Below are positions 47,493-58,472 of a DNA stretch of 64,000 bases, one piece after another; within the stretch, counting starts at the first letter, position 1, and each line of letters starts with the position of its first letter. The DNA is from Vitellaria paradoxa. Its lineage: Eukaryota > Streptophyta > Magnoliopsida > Ericales > Sapotaceae. The position numbers and the translations under genes were made by a program. The notes under the pieces are model-generated. The model was not told where the DNA came from, did no database searches, and was given only the letters and a program-made list of their open reading frames with translations. The stretch covers positions 12,003,223 through 12,067,222 of the forward strand of contig CM034241.1 in the NCBI GenBank assembly GCA_019916065.1. The letters are read 5' to 3'.

Positions 47493-49011
47493 AGATGGCA
47501 CCGGGAAGAAATCTTAGACAAGCATGGAATGATGGAGCTCAAGAAGATGAGGGGTTAAGCACTCAGCCAACTCAGGCATCGAGTAGTAGTGCTGGTATAA
47601 ATCAAAGTTATATTCATTTATTTTTTATACTTTATGTGTATATATATTTTTAATTGTTTTCATATTTTTTTGTAGGGTCCACCTTAACCACTAGATTAGT
47701 ATGCAGACCTACTTAGTGCCTTGGCATAGATCGTCTTATCAAGAAGACAAAACAACCCACGAAAGTAACTGTGGATCCTGAACAGGGACGGCCACTTGAT
47801 TGTGACGAGTCGGCTAAGTTATCAAGCAAGTGTGGTATTATTGCTAGACATTTCCTACCGCATAATTAACACCGCTATGCTGACATCGGTGAGAGAGATA
47901 AAGAGGAGGCATTTGCACACCTTACGGTATTAATTTTTTTATGATAATATATTTGGTCATTTCTAAATTTTATATATAATAATTTAAAATTTAACGTCTT
48001 ATATATCTTATATTTATAGTCACACATTTACATTGATGTGAGTCCCGGGAGTGTTGGACAAAAGAGGGTAGAGGACACTTTCAAGGCCCGATTGAGTGAC
48101 TTACGGCACAAGTGGCAAAGCAGTTTAAGAATATGATGGAGAAGGGACTCACTGTGGAGGAGGCAAGAGAGCATTGCCCATCCGATATATTGCAAGTGGA
48201 TTGGGAGTGGCACATCGACAACAAATGGATAGACACTCGTTACCAAGTTAATATAATTTATATGAAAATGTATTAAAAAAATATAGTCTAATTATGACTT
48301 TAACGTTGAACATATATTTTTTTTGTAGGAGAAATGTTTGAAAAATGCGCAGAATTGATCTCATCAGACTGTTACACACTCGATGGGTTCACGCACATTT
48401 GTTCCTGCTTGTCATAGCATGGTAATTATTAGTTTACGTGCTTTATTTATATCATTAGTCTTATGCTTATATATTATTTTTCATAGGTGAATCTTGAAAG
48501 TAATGAGTCAATTAATTTCTTTGGATGGTGGAAACATGCACATACAAACAAAAGTAACCAGTGGCGTTGCCCGAAGGCGAGAGAGTTACATGTAAGTTAT
48601 TGTAATTTTTCTTTGACATTGAAATTTTTTAGTTATAATTTAGCAATATTTTCACATTAATAATAATGAATTTTACAATGAGATGCAAATAGTAAGGAGT
48701 GAGCCTACCCCTGATGGCCATGCCGCATTGAGTGAGGATGAGGTGGGGATGCAAGTTTTAAGGCGGAAAGCTAATTATGTGCGTGGGATGGGCCATGGGC
48801 CAAAGCGTCCTTCAATGCGTAATTTTCACTGCTTGGGTTGTGCTGCTTTAAGATCTTGTGAGGCATAACTTCAAGACAAACTTCAAAGTTTCATGGAAAA
48901 AATGGAACAAATGAAGACTGAGCGAAATGTCTTTCCCAATAAAGTCGATAATTTAATGCAAATGTTTGAGGAGTTCTGCTCTGCCAGGACCACTTCACCT
49001 ACCAAGTGTTA
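47493..49011 (+). pseudogene. Second CACTA 1 protein (Transposase_24, TNPA/TNPD-like)
   Basis: Exon pieces separated by GT..AG-like introns: MAPGRNLRQAWNDGAQEDEG at 47493; KKTKQPTKVTVDPEQGRP and GIIARHFLPHN near 47745-47868; KCLKNAQN and ESINFFGWWKHAHTNKSNQW near 48330-48590; EPTPDGHAALSEDEVGMQVL and RMGHGPKRPS-like text at 48683-48830; and a heptad-rich end (QEKLQSFMEKMEQMKTERNV-like) to 49011. In En/Spm this second protein binds the subterminal repeats and assists the transposase. Stops (for example after LPHN and QN) disable it. Confidence 0.75.
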
Positions 49012-49324
49012 GACATTAATAGTTAATTTTGAACTTGGATTTATTTTTGTTTATTTTATTTGTATGCAATCTTAATATTTTGGTTTTGTTTTTAAAATTT
49101 TGATGTTTGTTGTTGGATTGTTAACCTTTAAAATATGATAATTTGTACGTTCGGTTTTAATGTTGTAGCATGTATAATATGTTTGGTATATATTGTAGCA
49201 GGTTTATTTTATGTTTGATTTCATTGTAATAGGTTTATTTTTGTTGGATTATTATTGTAACAGGTATTTTTGGAAAATTAAATATTTAAAAAAATTATTT
49301 TTTAACTAAAATTCTTCTTATTGT

Positions 49325-49763
49325 ACTCAGCCAAGCATAGGCGATGACCAAATTTTCTCACAAAAACTAACTATAGGCGAGGAAATGGTACTTTCCTCGC
49401 TAAAACTTAGAATTGGCAACAAAACTATTTCCTCGCTAAAGGTGACTTTAGGTGAGGAAAATGTAATTTCCTCGCTAAAAGGCGCTATAGGTGACAAAAT
49501 TTTTTCCTCGCTAAAAGATACTATAGGCGAAGAAATCTGAATTTCCTCGCTAAAAGTACAGACATAGGCAGCATAAATTTTTCCTTACTAAAAGTCACTA
49601 TAGGCGACAAAATGGTTTTTCTCGCTAAAAACTACTATAGGCGACTAAGCATAGATGAGGAAATACGAGAGGAAAAATATTCCTTGCCTATAGTTTTTAG
49701 TGAGGAAAAACGAGACTTTAGCGAGGAAAATGTTCCTCGCCTATACTTGATTTTCCTGTAGTG
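49325..49763. repeat. Right subterminal palindromic repeats of CACTA 1
   Basis: Roughly nine units of TAGGCGACAAAA/TAGGCGAGGAAA followed by TTTCCTCGCTAAAA, spaced 40-50 bp, running in the same consensus as the left end and turning orientation near 49680. Confidence 0.85.
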
Positions 49764-50101
49764 TTATAAACACATGACCACCCCCAACTTAAGATGCACA
49801 TTGTCCCCAATGTGTGGAAATGAACAATGGTGAAAAGGTAAAGTGAATATGTGGTGTGCACATGTCATTGTTCCCCCCAACTAATGTTCAGGTGACTAAT
49901 GATGCCAATGAAATAATCATAAATAAAAACAAAACAATAAAATTAGCATAAAAGAAATGAAAAGAAGGGATTAAGTATTACCTCATGTTGGCTTCGAATT
50001 GATCTAATGCATTACGAAAGTCATAAATAGATTGCAGTGAAATCCCAAAGTCATCATCCTGGTTTGACTCACTAGAACTGTCATTGCTCTCACTAGACTC
50101 A
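49764..50101 (-). pseudogene. Tat/Athila-like element: C-terminal end of the extra ORF, between the two CACTA insertions
   Basis: The minus strand reads ESSESNDSSSESNQDDDFGI, then SLQSIYDFRNALDQFEANMR, and ends with TAA at 49978-49980. It is the in-frame continuation of the acidic ORF at 62968-63440 after CACTA 2 and one TCA copy are removed. After the stop comes ACATTGGGGACAATGTGCAT followed by CTTAAGTTGGGGGTGG (49781-49796), a motif found in many plant gypsy elements just after the last ORF. The rest runs to the CACTA 1 border. Confidence 0.75.
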
Positions 50102-50530
50102 CACTACAACAAAGCGCAGCTTTGCTAACCAATTTTGCCGACCAATGCAATTTGGTCGGTAATTATAAGGGTTTTACCGACCACTTAGTCGGTGATAGGC
50201 AAAATCTGTATTTTTCATTTGTAGACTTTTACCGACTAAAGAAATTACCTTTCTCGACCAAATATTTGGTCGGCCAAAGTAACATCTCCCCTTCCACGAC
50301 CAGCTGGTCGAGGATAATGTAAAAGTGCATGCGTTCTTTTTTTTTCGCCAAAAAATTTAGACCTTTTGCGACCAACGGCTTGGTTGGCAAAGGTTGTAAC
50401 AATAGTTTGTATATTTCCCGACTAGGTAGTCGGAAATTAGTCTTATTTGGCGACCAAGTATGTGGTTGGTAAAGAGTGAATAAATTTTTAGAACTCATTG
50501 CCAACCAACTGGTTAGTAAAGGGTAAATAA
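50102..50530. repeat. Left subterminal palindromic repeats of CACTA 2
   Basis: About eight units built on CGACCA..TGGTCGG, for example ACGACCAGCTGGTCGAGG at 50296 and CCGACTAGGTAGTCGGAAA at 50418, spaced 35-60 bp. Each unit is itself a near-perfect palindrome. The consensus is unrelated to that of CACTA 1. Confidence 0.88.
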
Positions 50531-53520
50531 AATCCCCTGCTCGAATAGATTTTCTTCTGCATTTCTGATCCGGTCACTCTCTCCACCTGGGTTTCTCCGC
50601 CGCTGCTTTCTTTCTATAGAGTAACACGATTGTCGCTGGTATGCCTTCAATCTCCTCTCTTTCTCTTTCTCTCTCTCTCTCTCTTGATATATATATTTAT
50701 ATCTATGTATGTGTTTTTGTATGTGAAATCTCCAACGGCTTGTTCATGTCCGTGCTGGTGATTGAACATTTGATTGTGTGGATCATTAGTGTTGTGTATC
50801 ATGAATTTAAAGGCTTGATTCCATTGATTTTCTGCGTTTTGGTATTGGGGGATTTTCTTTATTTATTGTCTGGTAATTTTGATTTCCGTTTGCTGGGATA
50901 TTTTTGCAAATTATTGTATATTTTGAGCACCTTGTTGTTTAATCACGCTTTAAGTCATAAAAATTCGATGCATTTGACAGTGATCCGTTCACATTAAGGC
51001 TTTATGTTCAGGAAGTCTCATTTTGCTACTCATATAACTTGAAAAGGCATCTTGCCGATCTTGAATGGGAGTTAGGCCTACAGTTGATATGTGATTTACC
51101 TTTGTTGTGCTTTGGTTGATAATGTGTTTCTCTGTTGCCATGGCTGCGATCTTTGGCTCCTTGATGTTGTGTAACTGTATCATATCATCTCCAAGAATGC
51201 AGCTATAAGAATGCCACAACGGCTTCTCTTTTCTGTGTAGCAGTACTCCTGTCTTTGACCAATGTTTTGAAACTCACGAAACACCAATCATTTAGGTCTA
51301 TATCTCAAATGGTGGATTAATTGGAATTGCGATACCGTAAATATTGTAAATAAATTAAATATATAATTCATAAATAAATTTAGATATAAAAATTCCAAAA
51401 AAAATTAAAATTTGCTCCATATTTGTTCTAACGTGTCAATTCTTTATTTTTTTATAAAGTCAATTATCAATTGAAATTTCTTCTTATAAAACGATGTGAT
51501 GCGTAGCTAAATAGTAATTTTACAAGTGTATTAAAAATTTGTAATAATTTACTTTAATGGCTTAAATATTAGGATTGTTAAACCGACTCGAATAGTTTTG
51601 TACAAATTATTGATTTAACTATAATTTTTAATGATTTAAGCTGATCTTTTTTTTTTTGGGTCACAATAAATATAATTGACTATATATATATGTATATGTC
51701 TACAGTGTTTGCATTCCTAAGCCAACCATCAAATTAAAATGAGACTATTCGCGCCATGTTTCAAGTATTAGCACCCTTGTACCCGTAGTTATCCTCCTCT
51801 GACGCAAAACCATCATGAAGATATATTAGAAATTGCAATATTAATTGTAAGGTTCAGCTCTTTTCACTTCTCTCATTAAAACAACCTTTAAGGAACAAAG
51901 AGAAGATATGTTTTTCAAATTATTAACCACTATCTCCCTATAAAAACTTAAACTATTACGGGGAGAGAATAATTTTATTATTTATAATAAGGGTCGAACT
52001 TAGAATTTTTAACTAATGAGAGGAGGACAATAGTTTAAAGAAAAAGACAAAAGTTTAATAATAGTGGCATGCAAGTAAAATTTACTAGTAAAAAAAAAAT
52101 AATATTAATACGACTTTGATATAATTTTTCAAATCAGTGGGGTAATTGTTCTTATTAGACCTTTAGCTGGTATTTTTCCATTTATAGTGACTTATTTTCT
52201 TTCAAGATACCTTCTCATGTATGGGCGAACTGATTTTGAAGGGATGAAATACGTGGGACTATTTATTTATTTATTTGGGTAGTAGTGAGATTTGAATTTA
52301 AGACTTTTGTCTACTCTAATACTATGTTAATTTTTAGTTACTTTCTTAAATAAAAGGTTAAACAATTAGAAAGTAGGCACCTTTATTTTTTATATTGACA
52401 TATTTTCTCTCCACAATATATTTATGTATTATATGCAATCATTGAAAGATAAATAAATTGTGCATATATATTACACATAATAATTAGGAATGGATATAAT
52501 TATATATCATAACATAGGTAGATTTTGCAGTGTTTTGTTTGCCAATGAATCCTCTCTCTAATGCTTTTGGGTCTTAGATTTCAAAATTAACGGTAAGATC
52601 AACTTGTACAATGAACTTGCTAGAGCCTTCTATTATTCAGGTGTCAACATTGACATCATAAACTTGTTTCCTAATTAAATAAATTCTTGTTGATGGTTAT
52701 GAGCCATGTATTTTTTTAATTTAACATATATATATATATAGATCTATTGATGTGCTAATAAAGAAACGACCAAAATGACATGAAATAGAATAAGATAGGA
52801 CCTGTTATGAATGAGCTCTAGACCCTCTAATCATTTAAATGACATTTATTGATTCAGTTAAATAAATTTTAATTTTTGATTATTGAATTGAATGGAAATT
52901 TAATTTAGTTAGGATTAATATGGAGGGTGAGTCTTACTCTAGTAGTAAGGTGGTTCATTTATAACTTGAAGACTAGTTAGAGAGATAAAATTACATGTTA
53001 CCCTTTAGATATTGGACATAAAAAAGTGATCATATCAGCTTTAGTTATTTATTTATTTATTTGGGAAAATTTTGTACTCTTTGTCACTGTCACTTCCTTT
53101 ATTTTGGTTTGTCATTCTCTCTCTAGGGTCATTTCACTTCCATGCCATAGAGAAAATAAAACTTCACCATTTGTTTGTTTGTTTTGAAGGACAATGTGCA
53201 TAGTTTCCCCTTGACATGTAGAGATAATTGATGCATTTCATGTTTCTCCACCTAAAAAGAAAAAAAAAAAATCATTCTTCTGATTTAGTCAAGATCCAAG
53301 TTTCAAAACATTGCCATTAATTTTTTGGGCACTCAAAGGCTAAGATCCATGTCAACCAAGTGCTCCCATTAAATTTATGAGTTTTTGGCCCAACTTATAC
53401 TATGTTTTGATGAGAATGTATTTTGATATGCTTAATTACTATTCACAAATTGAAATTGTCATTATTTTTAGTAAAAAAATTAGATAGGTTGTTTTGATTA
53501 TTTATTATACGTTATTAGAA
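50531..53520. other. 5' noncoding part of CACTA 2
   Basis: 50570-50700 is GC-richer, with CTCTCTCC and a TCTCTCTC microsatellite then TATATATA, like a plant 5' UTR and promoter, possibly captured or the element's own. A hydrophobic frame at 50641-50997 begins inside the microsatellite and has no recognised domain. 51300-53500 is AT-rich without identifiable genes. Confidence 0.5.
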
Positions 53521-55323
53521 ATGGATAAAAATTGGATGAAACTTAAAGATCGAGTGAGTGATGAGAACAAAATAAGGGTTAACGCATTCATTGAATTCTA
53601 CTGCAAGTGTTGGATTGGATGGGAAGATTCGTTGTCCATGTGTGAATTGCTTGAACATTTCATACCTTAACATTAATATAGTCAGGTATCATTTATTATT
53701 GAGAGGAATGTCAACAACATACACAACTTGGTTACATCATGGTGAAGATTTTGTTGCTAGTTCATCAAATCTAGAAAATGTTGTTGTGAATGATGATGGT
53801 GATGATTTTCAAGACAGAATGACAACCAATGAAAGAAAAAATAATGATGAGTTACAGGGACATGGTAATGAGTTTTCTAATATGTTAGAAGATATTTATT
53901 TGGAAATTTGAGAATGATCATGATACAGAAGAAAGTCTCGACGACATAGAAGTAGAGGGTGTTCAAAGCTTCAACAAGCTATTACCCGAGGCTTGATGTG
54001 AGTTATATCCAGGATGTAAAGAGTAGAGTGTTGTCATTTGTTATCATTATTATGCATGCAAAGGTGATGTTTAAGTGGAGTAACAAATCTGTAGATTATT
54101 TATTAAAGATATTAAAGAAACTTTTGCCTCATTATAATGAGAAAGTTTCTGGGACTGTTTACGAGGCTAAGAAATTATTACGAGATTTGGACTTAGGGTA
54201 TGAGTGCATTGATGCCTGTAAATTTGATTGTGCACTTTTCTAGAAGAAGAATGCAAGTCTAGATAAATGCCCAGTAATAAGGCGCCCAGATACAAACCAC
54301 AATGTAGAAATGGAAACAAAATTGCACACAACGTGTTAAGATACTTCCCACTTATGCCGAGGTTGAGAAGATTGTACACATCAAGGAAAACAGGTTTAGA
54401 CATGAGATGGCATAAGGAGAAGTGAGTTGATGATAGGATATCACGGCATCCTGCAGATGGTGATGAGTGGAAGAATTTTGACAGAGCACATCCTGAATTT
54501 GCTAGAGAATCAAGAAATGTGAGGCTAGGCCTGGCCACTAATAGGTTTAATCCTTTCGAAAATATGAGCATTTCATACAGTATGTGGCCTATAATGGTTA
54601 CGCCATATAACTTGCCACCATGGAAATGTATGAAGGAGCAATTTTATATGATGTCGTTACTTATTCCAGGACTAACTGCACCAAGTCAAAACATTGATGT
54701 TTATATGCGTCCGTTAATTGATGAATTGAAGGACTTACGAGAAAATGGTGTGTGCACTTATGATGCATTATCGAGATGCAATTTTCAAATGCATGTAGTT
54801 ATCATGTGGACTATTAATGACTTTTTGACTTATGGAAATCTGTCGGGGTGGACAACGAAAGGTTATATGGCTTGCCCTAACTATAATGAAGACCATTCAA
54901 CCCAGTCATTAAGAGGTAAGATTGGGTATATGGGTGCTCATCGTTTCCTTCCTGAAGATCATTTTGGTGAAGAAGCAAGTTTTTCGATGGTAAAGTTTAG
55001 AATCGACCAAGTGCACGAGTTTTAACTGGTGAACAAATATTTGAACAAGTGTCAGCAAGTACGCATGAGCCCTTCGAGAAGAATCCAGACAATCTCAAGA
55101 GGCAAAAATTGATGAGCAAATCTCAAGAAGTTATTATTAAGAAATTCAACCTAAATTGGAACAAAAAAAGCATTGTGTTCGAGCTACCCTATTGGAAGAC
55201 ACTCAATCTCAGGCACAATCTTGATGTCATGCATATAGAGAAAATTATACGTGACAGTTTAATTGGCACACTGTTGAGCATTCATGGAAAGAACAAGGAT
55301 ACCCCAAAAGCTCGCATGGACTT
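53521..55323 (+). pseudogene. TNP2-type transposase of CACTA 2: N-terminal and core part
   Basis: Begins MDKNWMKLKDRVSDENKIRV at 53521, then frameshifts near 53600 into GLDGKIRCPCVNCLNI, the zinc-binding transposase-associated domain, and TYTTWLHHGEDF. The Transposase_21 core covers 54020-55323: LLPHYNEKVSGTVYEAKKLL, LDLGYECIDACKFDCALF, a TAG at 54241-54243 where Trp is usual, VRLGLATNRFNPFENMS, MSLLIPGLTAPSQNIDVYMR, LSGWTTKGYMACPNYNED (Tyr in place of a zinc Cys), LPYWKTLNLRHNLDVMHIEK and KDTPKARMDF. The solo LTR then cuts it between MDF and DLKDM. It would catalyse end cleavage; it is frameshifted and has stops. Confidence 0.9.
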
Positions 55324-56901
55324 TGATCGACCCTAAAATGTGTTCAGGTTCTACCTCTCAAGTGCAAGAGGGTAGTTGTAGTTTTATTTGGTGAGAACCG
55401 AGGTCATCTCCACAAGGAGGGCTTTGTTAAAAGATCCAGACTTGTTCACAAAATTTATTAATAAAACTCAATTTTTTTTTTTTTTATTTTAGGTTCTAAA
55501 TGAATTGAATATTAATTAAAGTGCAAACAAACAATCTATTCTAAATTTTAAAGCAAATAAATCAACTCAGAATTTAAATTAAATAACAAGAACGATATTA
55601 AAGAGGCTCTTGATCCAACTTTCAATTCCAGGTAGTTCACTACTTCACTATGGGATGTTTGGGTTCAAATCTGAATTAGGGGTTTGTTCAAAAAATATTA
55701 AGAACGTTTTAATAAAAAATCAGTACCAGTGATTTCAACGAATTTGGTTAAATACTTTTGTTTTCGAAAGTTTTTCAAACAAACGAAATCAGATTTGAAT
55801 TCGAATCCTATTTCTAATTTGTCCAAAAATGGTTAACCAATTGTAATCGAAAACCCATACCAGTGATTTCAGCAAATGTGGTTAAAGACTTTCATTTTCG
55901 AATGCTTTTGAAACAAATTAAAATAGGTTTAAAAAATAGTAGATCCTATGTATGAGTTTTTGCAAACCATGCGAAGGGTCTACGCGTATCCCATAGTGTG
56001 TCATGAACTACCATTCTTTGATTCGTTGAAACAAGAACTAGGGTTTTTTACACTAACATAACTTTAAACGAAACGAAAGCAATCAACAAACTCATATTTA
56101 ATAGATCTAATGAATAAAACAATGAAACAATATTATTAAAAGCAAAAACGAAAGTAAACGTACTCTGAAATCGAATCTGAAACGTAAGAATGAACAATCA
56201 CTGCTGTACGAAGCCTACACAAACTCTAAAAAGTCTTCAAACCATTCTACGAACACTAAAAATCTCTAAAAACTATCTAAAACTCTAAAAAAAACATAAA
56301 AACTAAAGTAGGGCTCTCTTTTGGTTCGGCCGTGCAATGGGGTTTATAAAGGGGCTACAAAGAAACCCTAAAAGATGAGAATTAAACTCATGAGCCTAGC
56401 GTACTATGGTCCAGACCATTTGGGTGGGGGTTCAGGCCACAGAACCTTGATTCCCCAAAATTCTGCTTCCTCTTGAAGTCGTCTCTTTTTTCCGACAACT
56501 TTTTGTTCTCAACTTCTAATGCGATTTTGACCTCAAAGACGATTGATTCAACCTTTGGCTAAAACATTAAAGTTGTAGCCCTTTGAGTCTTCTTTCCAAC
56601 CCCAAAAGAATTAGGTCAATTTGGATTGTGAACGAAAAGATATGGTCAAAATACTGACAAGGTGTCAAGCTGGAACTTCAGTTGCACACTACTTCAACCA
56701 TTTTGAACCTTGGACCATTTTTTCCTCCTCAGCAGCCACTTTCATTGCTGCTAATCTCAATTATTTCACCCTTTTCCTTGCAATTAAGAAGATAGAAGCT
56801 ATAAGTAATAAAATAATGATAAAACTCCAAAGTTAATTACTTAAATGTATTAATGAATGTCAAAATATGGAGTTTGTAATTACACTTTTCAAGTGTAATC
56901 A
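55324..56901 (-). mobile_element. Solo LTR (Tat/Athila-like) inside the CACTA 2 transposase
   Basis: On the minus strand it starts TGATTACACTTGAAAAGTG and ends TTAGGGTCGATCA. A perfect 5-bp duplication, GACTT, flanks it (55319-55323 and 56902-56906). Removing it and one GACTT joins KARMD to LKDMKIRKPLH in one frame. It belongs to the same family as the LTR at 37265-38798, down to the CATGCGAAGGGTCTACGC segment. No internal genes, so it is a product of LTR-LTR recombination. Confidence 0.93.
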
Positions 56902-57883
56902 GACTTAAAAGATATGAAAATCAGAAAACCTCTACATTGCAAGGAGCGTCTTGATGGCAAACTTATAATGCGTCCTGCATTGTACACATTATCTCCATAA
57001 GATAAACAAAGGTTCTTGGACGTCTTACAATCTATCAAGTATCCAAATGGATCTGCAGCAACATTTCAAGATGTCTAAACATAAGGGATGGTAGGTTATT
57101 GGGTCTTAAAAGCTACGATTGCCATGTTCTATTACAAAAAATTCTTCCGGTTAGGATGCGTGGGTGCCTTAGCAAAGATATTTGTACTCCATTGTTTGAG
57201 CTAGGCAATTTTTTCCAAGAATTGTGTGCTAAAACATTGAATATAAGTCAATTTGAAAAATTAGAGGAATGCATTGTTTTGATCCTCTGTAAGTTGGAGA
57301 GAATTTTTCGTCCTGCATTCTTCGACGTTATGGTTCATTTGCTTATTCATTTATCCCACAAGGCCAGACTTGGGGGGCTAGTGCAATATCGATGGATGTA
57401 CCCAATTGAACGGTAATATATTCTCCAATTTTGCTTATACGATTATATGTTGAAGTCCAATATAAAATGTCCAACATGTAACATATTTTTCGTTTTATAT
57501 CTTTTATATTAAAGGTTTCTTGGCACACTAAAAAAGTTCATCACAAATCAAGCTCATCCAAAAGGTTCAATTACAGAGGCATATGTTGTGAAAGAATGTC
57601 TTGCCTTTTGCTCAATGTATCTCGATGAGACTGAAACTATGTACAATAGAGAAGAACGGAATGTTGATGGTGGTGATTGTGGCCCTGGGTTGGCAATATT
57701 CACTCAAAGTGTTCGTCCTATTCTTCTTATATATCAACCTCTTGACGTTTCCACTAAAGAACGAAAGATGGCTCATTGGTTTGTCCTTTACAATAGTTTC
57801 GAGATAGACCCATATTTAGAGTACGTACTCGTATATGCTAATTTCTTATTTAATAAATGAGCAATTAATTGTAGTTCGGATCA
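56902..57883 (+). pseudogene. TNP2-type transposase of CACTA 2: C-terminal part (DUF4218)
   Basis: Continues with LKDMKIRKPLHCKERLDGKL, a TAA after TLSP, DKQRFLDVLQSIKYPNGSAA, and stops near 57078-57085. The frame 57099-57416 has LKSYDCHVLLQKILPVRMRG, CKLERIFRPAFFDVMVHLLI and GGLVQYRWMYPIER. A GT..AG intron (about 57413-57513) precedes RFLGTLKKFITNQAHPKGSI-like text, EAYVVKECLAFCSMYLDE and MAHWFVLYNSFEIDPYLEYV. The MITE follows directly. Confidence 0.88.
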
Positions 57884-58472
57884 ATGTTTTAAAAATCGGA
57901 TCATTCATCGAACCGGAAAAGCGACTGGGTCACGGGTTAGTGGTTCAACCGTCGGTTTAATCGAAATTGAATCGGAGTTGAACTGTGACATCATAAACAT
58001 ATTTAAATATATAAATAAAATATAAAAATATGTTAAAATAATATAATAATTTTAAAAAATTATATTTTTCACATATTTTTCTATTTTGTTTCGTTTTACT
58101 GATAAAAAATGTCAACAAAATGTATTGTAAAATAAAATCACTTAAAACTAATATATTATATAAGTAAAACCAAGCAAAAATAAGAAACAACAAACATTAG
58201 TGGTTCAGTGGAATAATAGTACTTCACCACAAAATAGACGTAGGTTCGATTCTAGGCTGGTGCGTATTAGTTTTACCATTTAAAAAAAATAAAAAAAATA
58301 ACCCGGTTCAACCAAAAAAATCGGCACCAGTTTGCCGGTTGAACCGGTGGGTCGCCAGTTTTCGACCGGTTCAAGCTCCTACTGGGTTTTATTGGTTAAC
58401 TGGACTATTTCTTGGACTGATTCCTGGTTCAACCGATTGAACCGGCCGGTTCGGTTCGATTTGTAAAACAAT
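57884..58472. mobile_element. Mutator-like (MULE) MITE, 589 bp
   Basis: Ends ATGTTTTAAAAATCGG and CGATTTGTAAAACAAT pair as inverted repeats. The flanks AGTTCGGATCA (57873-57883) and GGTTCTGATTA (58473-58483) match at 8 of 11 positions, which fits the 9-11-bp duplications of Mutator-like elements. Its arms are rich in GGTTCAACCGG strings and the middle is AT-rich with a tRNA-like stretch. Splicing it out rejoins the transposase reading into REHKRILEAKSTRDIMKRQM. Confidence 0.72.
58194..58263 (+). pseudogene. tRNA-Gly-like sequence within the MITE
   Basis: About 70 nt align along their length with plant tRNA-Gly(GCC): box A-like TAGTGGTTCAGTGGAATAAT, CTTCACCAC where the anticodon loop lies (ACC in place of GCC), and box B-like GTAGGTTCGATTCTAGGC, ending GGTGC. 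The 5' acceptor strand (ACATTA) no longer pairs fully with the 3' end. It is a pseudogene or the head of a tRNA-derived SINE carried in the MITE, not a working tRNA gene. Confidence 0.65.

Larger units (their letters stand above)
40352..49763 (+). mobile_element. CACTA (En/Spm) transposon 1, 9.4 kb
   Basis: Termini CACTACAAGGAATC at 40352 and GATTTTCCTGTAGTG at 49763 pair as inverted repeats. The flanking trinucleotides are TAA and TTA, a decayed 3-bp duplication. Inside are palindromic subterminal arrays at both ends, a TNP2-type transposase remnant (44004-46203), a DUF4216 segment (46350-47265) and a Transposase_24-type ORF (47493-49011), all on the plus strand. The 5' third also holds a PRA1-like captured exon. 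Many stops and an internal deletion leave it unable to make its own transposase. It lies inside the Tat/Athila-like retrotransposon. Confidence 0.92.

Noticed and set aside
50641..50997. 118-residue hydrophobic reading frame after a CT microsatellite
   Set aside because: Its start is the microsatellite (Ser-Leu and Ile-Tyr repeats), and no membrane-protein family was recognised.
58194..58263. Functional tRNA-Gly gene
   Set aside because: The acceptor stem is mismatched, the anticodon would be ACC, and it lies inside a repetitive element.
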